This document shows positions 11,224-23,400 of a stretch of 64,000 nt of DNA, in pieces. The DNA comes from Agrypnia vestita (Eukaryota; Arthropoda; Insecta; Trichoptera; Phryganeidae): contig JADDOH010018668.1 in assembly GCA_016648135.1 (NCBI GenBank), positions 1-64,000 of the forward strand. Reading direction: 5' to 3'. Made by a program: the position numbers and the translations under genes. Positions within the stretch are counted from its first letter, which is position 1; each line of letters opens with the position of its first letter. The notes beneath the pieces were generated by a model. It did no database searches, had not been told where the DNA came from, and saw only the letters and a program-made list of their open reading frames with translations.

Positions 11224-12509
11224 TTAGGTCCTTACATATGAAATTGGCGTTTTGCCTTACTGGCAAATTTGATCTCAAATATCTTCTCTTTGGTTAGGAA
11301 TTCCAAATCCAAATTTATACAGCTATTTACTCATGTATTTGTGTTTTGAAAATTATAATTCATTTGTTTTTTCCTCAATTGTTTTTTTCTTTGCGTCACT
11401 CAGTTTACGAAATGAAAAACTTGAAATATCGCGTTATTTACGAGTACGAGTTCCAACGTGGCACCAGTGCTACAGAAACGGCTCGAACGATTAATGATGT
11501 GTATGGCGACGGTGCCGCAAAAGAAAACACAGTGCGTTTTTGGTTCCAACGTTTTCGTTCTGGAAATTTCGACCTGCAGAACAAGCCCCGTGGACGGCCG
11601 GAGACCAAAGTTGATAATGAAGAATTGAAGGCTATTGTGGAAGCGGATCCATCGCAAACCACATCCGAGTTAGCTGCAGGCTGCGGTGTTAGTGATAAAA
11701 CTGTTTTAATCCACTTGAAGCAAATTGGTAAGGTGAAAAAGCTTGAAAGGTGGGTACCTCACGAATTGAGTGAAGCAAATCAACAAACGCGCGTTGACTG
11801 CTGCGTTGCATTACTCAACCGGCACAATAATGAAGGGATTTTAAATCGAATCATTACCTGTGATGAAAAGTGGATCCTGTACGATAATCGGAAGCGCTCA
11901 TCGCAATGGCTGAACCCTGCCGAACCAGCCAAACCATGCCCCAAGCGAAAATTGACTCCAAAAAAGTTACTTGTGAGCGTTTGGTGGACTAGTGCTGGTG
12001 TCGTTCACTACAGCGTTCTTAAATCTGGCCAGACGATTACGGCAGATGTCTATTGTCAGCAACTGCAAACCATGATGGAAAAGCTAGCTGCTAAACAACC
12101 GAGGCTGGTTAATCGCTCTAGGCCACTGCTGCTTCATGATAACGCTAGACCACACACTGCACAACAGACGGCTACCAAATTAGAGGAGCTTCAATTGGAA
12201 TGTCTAAGACATCCACCGTACTCTCCGGACCTTGCCCCAACAGATTACCATTTTTTTCGAAATTTGGATAACTTCTTGCAAAGGAAAAAATTCAACTCCG
12301 ATGGGGCAGTCCAAACCGCCTTCAAAGATTTTATTGATTCCCGTCCGAATGGTTTTTTTAGTAAAGGGATCGATGAACTACCTATGAGATGGCAAAAGTG
12401 CATATATAGCAATGGTACATACTTTGATTAAATAAATATATTATAACAAAAAAAAATCGGCTTTATGTTCCTCCCATACTAAACGCCAATTTCATATGTA
12501 AGGACCTAA
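11224..12509 (+). mobile_element. mariner transposon, apparently full length
   Basis: TIRs of about 29 bases start TTAGGTCCTTACATATGAAA at both ends (right end inverted), and TA dinucleotides flank them (11222-11223 and 12510-12511). The total of 1286 bases is the usual length for mariner. It contains an uninterrupted transposase frame. The TIR and protein resemble the cecropia/mellifera side of the mariner family. A deleted relative lies at 56219-57332. Confidence 0.95.
11412..12431 (+). CDS. mariner transposase, intact frame
   Basis: The protein of 339 residues begins MKNLKYRVIYEYEFQRGTSA; an in-frame upstream ATG at 11346 exists, but family members start here. The N-terminal half holds two helix-turn-helix units that bind the TIRs, with a GRPETKV linker between them. 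The catalytic domain has the full D,D34D triad: Asp in TCDEKW, Asp in LLHDNARPH, and Asp 34 residues later in YSPDLAPTDYHFF. The signature blocks WVPHEL and YSPDLAP are present. It catalyses cut-and-paste transposition into TA. Length, triad, TIRs and TA duplication are all intact, so it may encode an active or recently active enzyme. A polyadenylation-like AATAAA overlaps the stop region. Confidence 0.95.
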   Translation: MKNLKYRVIYEYEFQRGTSATETARTINDVYGDGAAKENTVRFWFQRFRSGNFDLQNKPRGRPETKVDNEELKAIVEADPSQTTSELAAGCGVSDKTVLIHLKQIGKVKKLERWVPHELSEANQQTRVDCCVALLNRHNNEGILNRIITCDEKWILYDNRKRSSQWLNPAEPAKPCPKRKLTPKKLLVSVWWTSAGVVHYSVLKSGQTITADVYCQQLQTMMEKLAAKQPRLVNRSRPLLLHDNARPHTAQQTATKLEELQLECLRHPPYSPDLAPTDYHFFRNLDNFLQRKKFNSDGAVQTAFKDFIDSRPNGFFSKGIDELPMRWQKCIYSNGTYFD

Positions 12510-12524
12510 TATATATATTTAAAT

Positions 12525-12650
12525 TATGCACCACGTTTCACATGTGAGTTCTAACGATCCGCGGCTTGCACCAAAGCTTTTTCATTCCGCTTGAATAACC
12601 ACAGATGTCGCTAATGAGACATCTTTATAGACTTTTTGGAGTTTTTTAAA
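12525..12650 (-). repeat. Dispersed repeat, copy of the 52.2/53.0 kb family
   Basis: On the minus strand it reads CATTAGCGACATCTGTGG, AATGAAAAAGCTTTGGTGC and TCACATGTGAAACGTGG, matching 52190-52290 and 53040-53120 in order. Only the 5' part of the family unit is present. Confidence 0.6.
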
Positions 12651-14070
12651 GCAATATAATTTATCTGTGTAATTAAATTCATTCGAATTACTAACATTAC
12701 ACTAGGATACGCCAGATATATTATTAAAAAAAAATTTAAAAGGAATTTACGCAAAACGTATAATATATTCTTTGATGAATGATGAATTTTAACATTAATG
12801 CAAATGTTTCAGTTAAAATAAAAATAAGAAAATATTTTTGTATGATTTATTGACATAATATACAGGATCCTTAATTATGCGTACATCACATATATAAATT
12901 AGAAGTTTCATAAAATTGAAGTGGTGTCTGTGTTCATACATACATGTTCATACATAGTCAAAGCAAATCCTATTTATTAAACTTGCAATTCCTGGTCCAT
13001 ACAGAACGAACAACAAAAATCACGTATTGTATATAGTACACAGTAAACCTGAAGCTCTTTTTCTAAACGTTCAAGTTGTAGATACATTATAATTTACTTA
13101 ACAAAAATACTTACAGGGATACATTCTGACACCGAATTTATACAATATTTAAAAACATTTTAAGTTTAACCAAACATATTGTTTTCAGAAGATCACGCAC
13201 AATTTTTCAAGATATTTTATTTGATTGGCAAATGTCATCTAGGGTTTACATTCTATACAGATTTATTTTCTGGTATCACTATCCATTTTACAGAATAATA
13301 TTATTTACTGACTAGCACAAAATGCTGAAATATAAATAGGTTTCCATTAGGTGCTGTAATCAGCACACCGAGACAAAAGTAAATATACATATTTGCAAAA
13401 AAAAAAGATTTTTTGCGATAGAATATTATGTATAATAAAGAAAAGAATATCTCTTGGGACATATTTTTTTAAAAATTGATTTCGTAGAAATTATAGCTAA
13501 GCACAGCTTCCATTTCAAAAGCCATCGTGTGACGACTGAAGATCACTAAATTACACCTGTCCGAGATACGTGGGCTGCGACAAAAACCTACCCACAGCAG
13601 AAGATCTTAGAGATACTTTACATACCTACATACTAAAATATCTACACAAGTCTTACAAAAGAAATAACTAAATAAATTAACGTAATATTTTTCTCCAGCA
13701 CTTAAGCTTAAACATAGTCGATTTTCTTTTCTGATAACTTTCAAACGAGTCTTGTTTATGTACCTATTTATAAAATTTCATTTATTTACATAAAATACTT
13801 TATTTAGACAAAACTTTTAATACATCCATTCAAGGAATTGGTGGAGGTTATTTTATTTCAACGAAAATCACAATATATGTAATTTAATAACAAACGAAAT
13901 ACGTAAAAGAACACGCTGTTTAGGTACAATGTATATTGTGGCTTACACTTCGTATGGATCACGGCTAACATATAAATTATAAGCTCATGAACTACTTTAT
14001 TGAAATACATTTGACTGGATTGAAAAACTACTTCAGTGACAGTAAATGGAATATTATGTTCACTGTTTTT
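12650..14070. other. No recognised gene
   Basis: AT-rich sequence without a supported exon or repeat structure. The short open frame at 13858-14073 (-) has no recognisable content. Confidence 0.4.
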
Positions 14071-14084
14071 CACTGCAGTATATA

Positions 14085-14197
14085 ATTGATACTTAAATGA
14101 TTTAAAGGTTAAGTACTCCTTAAAAGTGTTATTTTGTAATGAAAATCACGCTTTTAAGGCGTACTTAAACTTTTTTATCATTAAGTATTGTCTCTGT
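14085..14197. mobile_element. Small palindromic MITE (copy 1)
   Basis: Near-palindrome: ATACTTAAATGATT with AGTACTCCTTAAAAGTG on the left and CACGCTTTTAAGGCGTACTT then ATTAAGTATTGTCTCTGTAT on the right. A second copy at 37645-37762 has the same arms, so this is a short TIR element and not a chance hairpin. Confidence 0.65.
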
Positions 14198-14209
14198 ATT
14201 CGGGACATA

Positions 14210-14450
14210 AGAAGATTTGGGCAACATAGGGCAGTCGTCAATTCCATATAAGTTACTGTAATGATACTTCAACGTTTTGTAAAAAATAAGTCAGAAATAT
14301 TGAAAAAATGCAAACTTTGATGTCGCATATCTACTTAACTATTGATATGAGGTCATGCTTGCTTGAACATTTTTGACTCATAATCAAGGCAGGAATCTAC
14401 ATGTAAAATATTGTGGACTAGCTCTGTTACATCCTGTATATGATAAAATA
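14210..14450. mobile_element. MITE fragment, AAGTC(A/G)GAAATATTG family
   Basis: Shares AAAAATAAGTCAGAAATATTG, GCAAACTTTGAT and AATCAAGGCAGGAATCTAC with the elements at 10005 and 24391, and ends at TACATCCTGTATATGA. Inverted termini are incomplete. Confidence 0.55.
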
Positions 14451-14663
14451 AAAACAGAAATTTAAATCCATTAATCATAAGATAAATAGATTTTTAAAAA
14501 ACCTTATTTGGCATATCGCTCATGACAAAAAAATATCTCACATACCATACTTTTGTAAAAATCAAGTTTTTTGTGTATTTGTCTTCAAAATGTAATCTGG
14601 CAAAACCTTGCATCATAAAAACGCTTATTCGTGTCTCTTAATCCATGAAATCAATTCATTTAT

Positions 14664-14706
14664 CCTAATGATTGTAAAGAATCTAGGTTCTTTACAATAA
14701 TTAGGA
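14664..14706. repeat. Near-perfect hairpin, about 20-bp stem
   Basis: ATCCTAATGATTGTAAAGAA and TTCTTTACAATAATTAGGAT are inverse copies (one mismatch) around a 6-base loop. Size is at the lower limit of a miRNA-like stem. No flanking element was recognised. Confidence 0.55.
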
Positions 14707-15805
14707 TACAAGGTTCTTCAAATGCAGTTCTTTGCCTCCCCTATAAAATTTGTGTAAGGTGGCTCACGACTTATTGTTCTATCATGAGCGATATGGAAGT
14801 TAAATGTACAAAAATGACTTTGAATGCAAAAAAGATTGCCAACTCATGGACTAGACAATTCGGAAATATATCAATAAGTGTTTTATGCTCATAAGCGTAA
14901 CACCATAATTATATATATGGCGATCTGGCGCGCTTGCTAATTAACCTCAGTCCAGCGCTCTGGGCCACAAATTATTTATGCATCCCAATTTGAAATAAGT
15001 ACTTATAAAATTTTGGTGTCTACTCGTTTTGGGTTATTTATAAACAATATATCAAAACAATTATATTTTTTATAGGAGCTAATTTTTATAAAATCTCTTA
15101 CCTTGTGTAATAAAATAAATTAACAGCTGTTTCGACTGAAGTGAACTTTAATTATTAATTTTAAAAAAACTAATAAATTTTACATACATCACACTGGTTA
15201 TTTTTAATGTTTAATATTTACAGAATAAACTTCTGCATTCACTAAAATGATAAAGATCGATATGTACTTAGTTATAATTTTAGAACTTAGTCTTTGGTAA
15301 TTGAAATAAATTAGATGAATCACTTAGAAGAATAATTAACTTTTAACTCAAAAGTGAAAATTTTCTCTGCTGGGAGAATGAGATACCGATTAGACTATGT
15401 TCCTCAATTTAATATAGAGTGGCGAAATAGAGTGAAAGGAAAGTCTGTCTAATAGTGTTTGTCTAAATTATGATACGTGGCATATAGATGCAGGAGCGCC
15501 ACTCTCCATATGGGATCCGTATTACGGATGGTGGCACTTTTTTACTATGCGCCACATACCATGAAAATCAAATTTGACCATTGACTCTGATTCTGTCAGG
15601 ATTTTAACCGCTTTGAAAAGCTAAATAAACGACTTATAATTATAATATTGATAGAACATTGTAGAGATTATTGACGATAATCATTAAAATGGATGAAAAA
15701 TAAATAATACCATATACTATATACAGACCAAATATCAACTAAAATATGTAAATTTATACCTCCCACTATTAGACCCGAGTATTATACTAATAATGTTTCA
15801 ATTCA

Positions 15806-16048
15806 ATGTCGAAAATAGATAACTTAATAAAAACGGAGTTCAAAAAATTTCATGCGGAGGTTGCAATAGATCCTTCAGTCAAACTTCTAAAAATTAGACT
15901 TAAATTCAACAATAGACTAAAAGAGCACTGTCATTGTCTAACGAGTAAAAACTTTTCTGAGTTTGCGAATAACATCATGGAAAATATTCATTCTTTTGAT
16001 CCATGTACCAATACTCTTCCGTATCCCGCCGCGTCAAAAAATGAATAA
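15806..16048 (+). CDS. Possible small orphan protein (80 codons)
   Basis: Opens MSKIDNLIKTEFKKFHAEVA and is charged and not low-complexity. It has no recognised domain, signal peptide or membrane segment, and no splice or promoter evidence was found. The next frame overlaps a GC-rich patch at about 16070-16170. It could be a chance frame or a transposon-derived fragment. Confidence 0.2.
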   Translation: MSKIDNLIKTEFKKFHAEVAIDPSVKLLKIRLKFNNRLKEHCHCLTSKNFSEFANNIMENIHSFDPCTNTLPYPAASKNE

Positions 16049-16049
16049 T

Positions 16050-17276
16050 TTAAAAAAATTGGGAATTAAAGCCTCTGGGACCAGGCCGCTCCCGTGCGCC
16101 CTAGCGCCCCTGTCCCCAGGGTCCAGGGTGCACCGGTGCGTCCAGAACGTTATTAATTATTTCTCGACGGCCGCGTATCGAATTTGAAAAATGTGATTTT
16201 TTCCCAGTAGAGAAATCCCGCGGTGACCTGTCGTTCCATTTTCAACTCAAAAACATCACTGTTTATATTTTGAATCAACAATCAAAACAGAAGTTTTTCT
16301 GCCGTCAAAATCGTATAGAATAGTTGTAGATGGCGCCCAGATCGCGTGTTGCGCAATCGAAAGTCTTCAAGGTCACGCGCAATGTGCGCGGGAAATACGA
16401 TTTATTTTTTTCGATTTTCGATTTATTTGTACACGTTTACACAAATACATACGATATGTTTTGCGATATTTGTCAGTTTTTGTTGGTTTATGATTCAATT
16501 GAATACTAACAGTGATTTGTTAACAAAAATATATTTGTTAACAATTTTGTTGCGTTTATTTGAAATATGTGTGTGTGTGAAAGTGTATCATATTTATGTG
16601 TTATGAGTGCGATGTCCCGTCGTGTGCCGTGCCGTGCAACAAAATATACCACACAGAAGAAGATTATTAGGTAGGCATCAAATAATAAAAGTAGCGTTGT
16701 CTCTAATAAACAAATAAAAAATAATTATTATTTTTCGGAAAATGTTGCGCCGGCAACTTTATCGGAATTCAAAAAAAGTTTTTTTTTTACTTAAACGATA
16801 AAAAAATCATTGCATTTCGACACTTACGATAAAATAATATGAATGTGTGTGTTTTTTTTTATATACGCACGTTTTCATGGTTTTTTTGTAAAAATAAAAA
16901 TCACAAAAAAAACAGAAAATCTCTGGCCTTGACCTATAAAACGCTTCTTTCACCAACACCGGTGACTTTTGTTTCTTTTGTCAGTTCTCAATTAATTATT
17001 TATGTGTATTTCCACCAAATCCACGTAATTTTTTTAATACACTCGAATGTGGTCAATGGTTTAATACTTCACCTGTCGATGGGGAATCCCGACGAACTGA
17101 AATTCGAGTAGTAATATATAAAATACAAATACAGTCAAGTAGAGAAAACATGTTCATGTTTTCCATCCATTTTAATGACTTGTAATTAGTTTCAACAATA
17201 TTTTTGGAAACTAGTCAATAGTTTGCGGTGTGTTCTCTCGGTTTTTTATTCACATAAAGGTTTGTCCACTGTCCGC
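16050..17276. other. 3' flank of the apterous gene, no coding feature
   Basis: Downstream of the apterous stop codon on the minus strand. A GC-rich patch (about 16070-16180) and CGCG-containing sequence near 16330-16400 stand out from the AT-rich background. Part of this could be 3' UTR if the proximal poly(A) signal is not used. Confidence 0.4.
17245..17250 (-). terminator. Poly(A) signal AATAAA after apterous stop
   Basis: AATAAA on the minus strand about 26 bases past the TGA stop (complement at 17277-17279). This would give a very short 3' UTR, so a more distal signal may be used instead. Confidence 0.4.
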
Positions 17277-17474
17277 TCAACAGTACTCGTGATGGGCGTC
17301 CTCTTGCTGGAGATAGGCGTCGGAGAAGGGGGCCGCCGCGATGTGCGCGTGGTGGTGGCCAGGGTTGGCGCCGCCGCCCAGGGACCCGTTGGCGCCGTTC
17401 TGCTGCCCGCCGGCGCCCGTCTCCTGCCGCATCATGTTCCGCCGCCACTTGGCGCGGGCGTTCTGGAACCACAC
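17277..17474 (-). CDS. ap: apterous exon 6: homeodomain helix 3 and C-terminus
   Basis: Acceptor TTTCACCAG|GTGTGG. Encodes VWFQNARAKWRRNMMRQE, then a Gly/Asn/His-rich tail (GANGSLGGG, HHHAH) ending DAHHEYC and TGA. It begins phase 0, after the Gln codon of exon 5, so the intron splits the homeodomain just before W48-F49, a position conserved in LIM-homeobox genes. High GC content stands out from the flanks. Confidence 0.95.
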   Translation of the reverse strand: MWFQNARAKWRRNMMRQETGAGGQQNGANGSLGGGANPGHHHAHIAAAPFSDAYLQQEDAHHEYC

Positions 17475-20400
17475 CTGGTGAAACCAACATGTCATGTTCT
17501 GTATCATCATCCGTATCATTTTATGTATTATTCGCTGTACCTACTCTTTAACTCCGTGCACGGTTGCCGGCAAACTTCTTGAAATTTTTTGGCGTAGTGG
17601 GGGAATGCGCCGAAGACAAAATTTGGGTCTCTATGGTGGAATGGTACACGCGCAAACTTCTCCCCACTACGCTGAAAAATTTCAAGATGTTTGCCGGCTA
17701 CTGTAACAATTATTTTGGCTTAACGTTTACCTTACTACCCACGTTCTGTGTAAATTTAGTCCTAGTATACTAATTATAAGTTTTACAGTGGTGAAACTTG
17801 CCTTAAATATAAATAAGGCTATTTAGTTTGACGAAAAACAAAACAAACTGTACGAGTGCATTAAATCTCCAAATAGGTGATAAATAAGTGAATACAAGCT
17901 CCAAGGTAAGTTCACTTCCTTGGAGCTTTTCCCATGCAATTTTTTTTATAATAAACTTTATAAGTCCTGTGCGTATGCAATTTGACTTTTACTAGTTTTT
18001 TTTTAAGCTCATGACGGTTTGTCGAGCATTAAATATTTACGTGTAACAATAATCTTTTCACAATACTATAAATTAATATCGATAAGCCTTATTTTAGAAA
18101 TTTAATATAAGAACCAATTGTCATAAATTTTCGAAATTCGGAGTGAAGTATCTATTATACCTACCGACGGAGCAATTCAAATTTTAAATATTCCATGACG
18201 TTATCGGACTGCCGGCGCCGTTGGTAGTAATCAAACTTTTGTAATGATTCCAATTTGAAAAAAAATGATTCCAAATTGCAATAAAATTTCTAAAAATCCA
18301 AAATTATACTATAATTATAATTATTTTTTAACGAAAATTTGATATATATTTTTTATCGTCGCCACGAGTCTGCTTGCAAAGTTTCAGCTCGATTGGATCA
18401 CGGGAAAAGGGTTAAAAATCGATCCAAAGTTTTTTCGTCAAGAAAACAAGCAAGCAGACGCCACGAGTCAAAAGAAAGGAAGTAAAAATATCAATTGAGC
18501 GGCAACATAAATTAATATCAAAATTTGAAAAAGCTAATATCTATATATTTATTAATTGGTAAATACAAGTAAAGAAAATGTATGTACATTTATTTATTAT
18601 TGAATTTTGCTGCACTAGGTAAGTACCGTATATCTACATACGCATTATGTTTAGAAATGGTTTTGTCAATTATATGTTTTTATTTATTTTCATAGATGGC
18701 GGTAGTGTGCTGCCATACATATTGTATGAAAACTTTGAATAAATATTTTAAAACAATCAAACAACATAAATTACATAAAATTTGAGAATGTAAATCATTA
18801 AGGGTAGTTATTGTTTACATTAATGTAAAAAAAAAAGATTTTTTGGATAGTTTACAAGATACAAACCAAAATATATCAAAGTTACAAAATCCACACGCTT
18901 GATACCAGCCGCGTAGCATATATACACAATCAGAAGCGTTGGGTGTTAGAAGTGTGCGTCTTCGCTGTGATGGCACTTGCTGGACATTGATTTGTTTATA
19001 AACGATGATTTTTTTCCATCGCGTGTGCGCTCTCTTGGCGTTTTGTTTGCATTTCCATTCATTTCACACCACAGATTGCAGGAAAGCGAGAGGAAAGAAG
19101 TAGCACATCAATATGCAAGAATATTGATGCAACACTAGCATACTTTAATTATTATTTCTTACACTTACATACATTTTAGCGATACACACATTTTGGCTGA
19201 TCTATGCCTTTCTCACTACAATCTGTGTTGAGACAGGCATAGGCATAGTATTGACATCACAAAATAAATAAGAACGTATGCGCATTAATGATAATTGCAA
19301 AATAATTTAAATACATAAATAATTGAAGTAAAAGGTATCGATGAGCTGGACACAACGACACCTGTGAATATAAAACGACATTTCATCTGACAGCTTCACA
19401 TGTAGCACTCCACCTTATTCTTAATTTAAAATCGCGAATATTAGTGTAACCATTATTCAATAAATCTTTAATAAAATTACCATGCTCACGCATATTATTG
19501 TCTTGTTACTTTATTCCTCACTTTGAGCTAAATTATTTAATTACGATCACTAATGAAATCGACGAGCTCTATGTAAAGATTTTTTTTTCATCGTATTGCG
19601 TATTCTAAAGCTTTATGAATTTTAGAACTTCAGAACTTTTAGAATTTCAGATAAAAAGGTTCATTAATAAAATAAAAAATACGATCCAAGCTCTCTTCTG
19701 CAAAGTAACAGATTTGCAGATAGAGTACTTTACGTAGGGCACGTCGAAATATTCATGCACAAGGAAGGATGCTGGACAGCTTCTCAACAGCCTACTGCCC
19801 GATAACCGATTGCCCGATAAGCCAACTGCCCGAAAAGCCAGAATTTTTATTTATTTGAAAAGGTATACGAAAATGTGCACGAGTTCTTAGGGTGATCATT
19901 TTTAACCGTACTCGTACATGATTGTAAGCCCTGAGCCATCGTGTGAGAGACTTCCATCCACTTTTCTCATATATAAATAGCTTCGTCTCTGTGAGACTTC
20001 TATAATTTATCCTTAATTAATTAATCATCCCTCCGGGGACCAAATGCGGTAACTGTGTTCTTAGAACATTCTTTCATATAAAAATATTGTTAAAATATAA
20101 TATGCTGGGGCATGATTGGAGTTAAAAATTGAAAATATTGATTTTTAGGTGTATTCTTGTAGATATGTTATAATTCGAAAGAATTTCATATATTCATTAA
20201 TAATTGCTAAAAAACTCTTTGACAAATAATACATATATAGAAGTATCATTAACAGTTGCGAAATGTATGTATACTAACTTTTTAATGAGAAAAAATAACA
20301 ACAGATGTCCCTGGCAGAGACCAGTGCAATATATGAAATGTCCTTGATTCGAAACATATAAAGAACTTATGATAATGTGTGGATGTTCTTATGATGGAAT

Positions 20401-23400
20401 TGGTGAACGTTGCATTGTGTGTGTTCACTTATTGATCACTTAAGCCAGCTGATACAGGTTGTAAGCCCTGAGCCATCGTATAAGAGACTTCCATCCAATT
20501 TTCTCAAATATAAATATCTTCGTCTCTGTGAGACTTGTATAATTCATCCTCAATTAATACATTTAAATTTAAATTAAATATAATTATAAATTGTTAGGAA
20601 GATGGATTTGGGGAAGTTAGCCTGACGGGAAGTTGAGTTCAGAACGTGGTTCGATGTATAAAACGAACTTAAAACGGTACAAATGGTCCCTAAAAGTCTC
20701 GGTATCAATATTAATTATCTTTTGAAAGTAAAAAATATTAGTAAATTAAATATTAGCAAGTCTAAGAGAATGTACTTCACACAAATCAAAAATAAAAATA
20801 ATGAAAAACCGATAGGAAGGTTCAGAGTATTGAGACCAATAGAAGGAAACCGGGAAGAACGGGACCTATATGAAAGTGATCAGTTCAAGGATACTGAATA
20901 AAACAGATAGAACAAAATGATAAGAGAAGACCACCTCAGGATGAACGGGATAAACAGAAGACAAAATAAGAAAATAATACGCAACAATAGAGCTAGGAAG
21001 AAGTTGGCTAAGGCATATGTCGTGTTGATGATGATGATGATACGCATGTACACATACACACTTTCGCAAATTAATTTTACTTTCTTGATTGCACTTCGAC
21101 TGCTAACTGTCAATTTGGTGTAAAAACAAAAAAACGTTTATATTAAAACATCCCTTTGCATAAATTTTTTAAATAACATACTTTTTTTACAAATATTTAA
21201 GAAATATTTATGTAAATTTATATTATATTTATTTCTTAAATGAAAAAAAATCTTTTGCGATTCTGTATTTTCCTTAAATTACCGAATATTTGTGTGTTTT
21301 TGAAGATACACAGATTCATCACAAAGTACTCGATATGTTCATTATTTAATCTTTTTTTATGTAGGTACAAAACCATTAGTGTTTTATGGGTAAATATTAA
21401 TATTTTTCTGTACATAGATATTAATATTGTATTATATAATAAATGTTTATACATACTATGTCAGAGCGCTGTAATATTTATAAATTAATAAATTTGTTAT
21501 GAAATACCTGCAAAACTCTTTTGGATAGTCCTGTTTTCTGCGCCAGCTGCTTGAGGTCCTTGGCATCAGGGTTCTGGTTGATGGCGAAGTAAGACTTCAT
21601 GGTCCTGAGCTGGTGGTGTTTGAAGCTGGTCCTCATTCTCTTTGTGCGCTGGGAGTGCCTTCCCGAAGCACTGCTGGGGGACGCCACCGAGGAGTCGTAG
21701 GACAAGGACTCCATCGACGAGTTCAGGTCGGCCGGATGAAGTATCTCTGGCAAGAAAACAAATACTAAGAAAATCATCGTCAAAACTGCGTAATCGTCCA
21801 ACCGTAGCCTTTGCTCGTCGTTCTTCCAAAATTGCAATGCGGGATCCAACCTGCAAGTCACTAGTTCTCTCCTTAAGGCAGCTACGAGGAAAATGCTAGG
21901 AATTGAACCAACCCCTCATTTTTTTAATTTGATTAAGTCATTTGAAACTGTCGATAGCCAGACTTAGACACATCGAAGTTCCGTTATCCTGATAAAATCG
22001 ACAAAATTCTGTAGCTTTTTCATGACGGAATGAAAGCATTAGTGGTTCAGCATTCTGTTCTCAGGTTTTCAAGGTGGTTCAGAATTTTTTGGTATTGTTT
22101 TCTGGAATATTCTGCGGTGTATATGTGACCTCTCTGGCCGACATTTCGGATCCCATTGCAGGGCCCATCATCATGTGTTGTGAAGAACACGAAACGTTGG
22201 TCAGAGAGGTCAGAAATATACGACATCCCAGAAATCTACCCGCAGAAAATTATTGATCCTGTCTGTCGTGTTGGAAACAGCTAAACAGAGGTTACCAGAC
22301 GATGTTCAGCAGACATACTGCTTTGAAGAAGGATTACCTTTCTCAAAGAAATACCGTTGTAGAAGAAAAAGACCACGGATCTGCATGTAACTGCATTACA
22401 ACCTGCAGATTTGTATACATATCACGAGTTTAATTAAACTGTCGATGTTTTTAAGAGACCATGACGGCACGTAGTAAAATCGAAATTCCTCTATAAAAAA
22501 ACGATATTCTTGAATACCTCAAATACTGAAAGACGAACAAACAGGGTACTGACTTTCTTATACACAAGATGCTCCAGAACTTGTGGGTTCAGGATTGGGC
22601 TCTTCAGTCACCTGAAGAAGTGAATCTTTGTCAATTTATCATCTCTTTATATCTCATTCGCATCACTTTCGATTTGCTAACATTCGTGAGATATACACTT
22701 TCCATGAATACGTGCTAGCCATTCTAGGACATTCTAGCCACCATGCATTGATTAGCATCACTATTATCTACTTACACTGCATCATCCGCATATAGTAGAC
22801 AGGATGTGATCACATTATTATCATAATTAGTGATGGTATTTAAACCGGCGACAGGCCAACCATTTTTTGAGATTTGTATCTGATTGTATCCATGATTGGC
22901 AACTAATTTTTTGCAATTATCGGTACTAGATAATAGCGAAAATACGCATAATAAATAATAGAACGGTTCTATCTTAGTTACTAGACATCGGTACAATCGG
23001 ACACAAATCTCAACTAACTGTACCGAAAATATCCGATTAAAAGAACCGTTTGACGTCACTAATTATAATCTATATTCTAAATGATTTTTTATACTAAAAA
23101 TATTGTTTAGAATTTATTTTTTTTATAAAAAATTTAGATTGTGGCGGATACGCCTCGCCAGTATGGCGACATCTGTGGGCCACGCGGCTCGTGACGGTTA
23201 GTAAATAAATTGTTAAAATGACGCCAGGCGGCGCTTTGCCACCAAACCGCGTAAAGAGGGACGGAGTCCAGAGATGCCAAGTCTGGAGAAGAACCGACAC
23301 TCCCGCACCACCAGCGGCCAGACTAATCAGACTTCTCCACCAGTACCTAATATCACTTATTGATTGTAAACTGCCATGCCTCTGCATATTTAACACTTTG

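Noticed and set aside
11400..11662. Reverse-strand frames across the mariner transposase
   Set aside because: Shadows of the intact plus-strand coding frame.
17215..17582. Long frames on both strands over apterous exon 6
   Set aside because: GC-rich exon 6 opens other frames; only the minus frame with VWFQNARAKWRR is meaningful.
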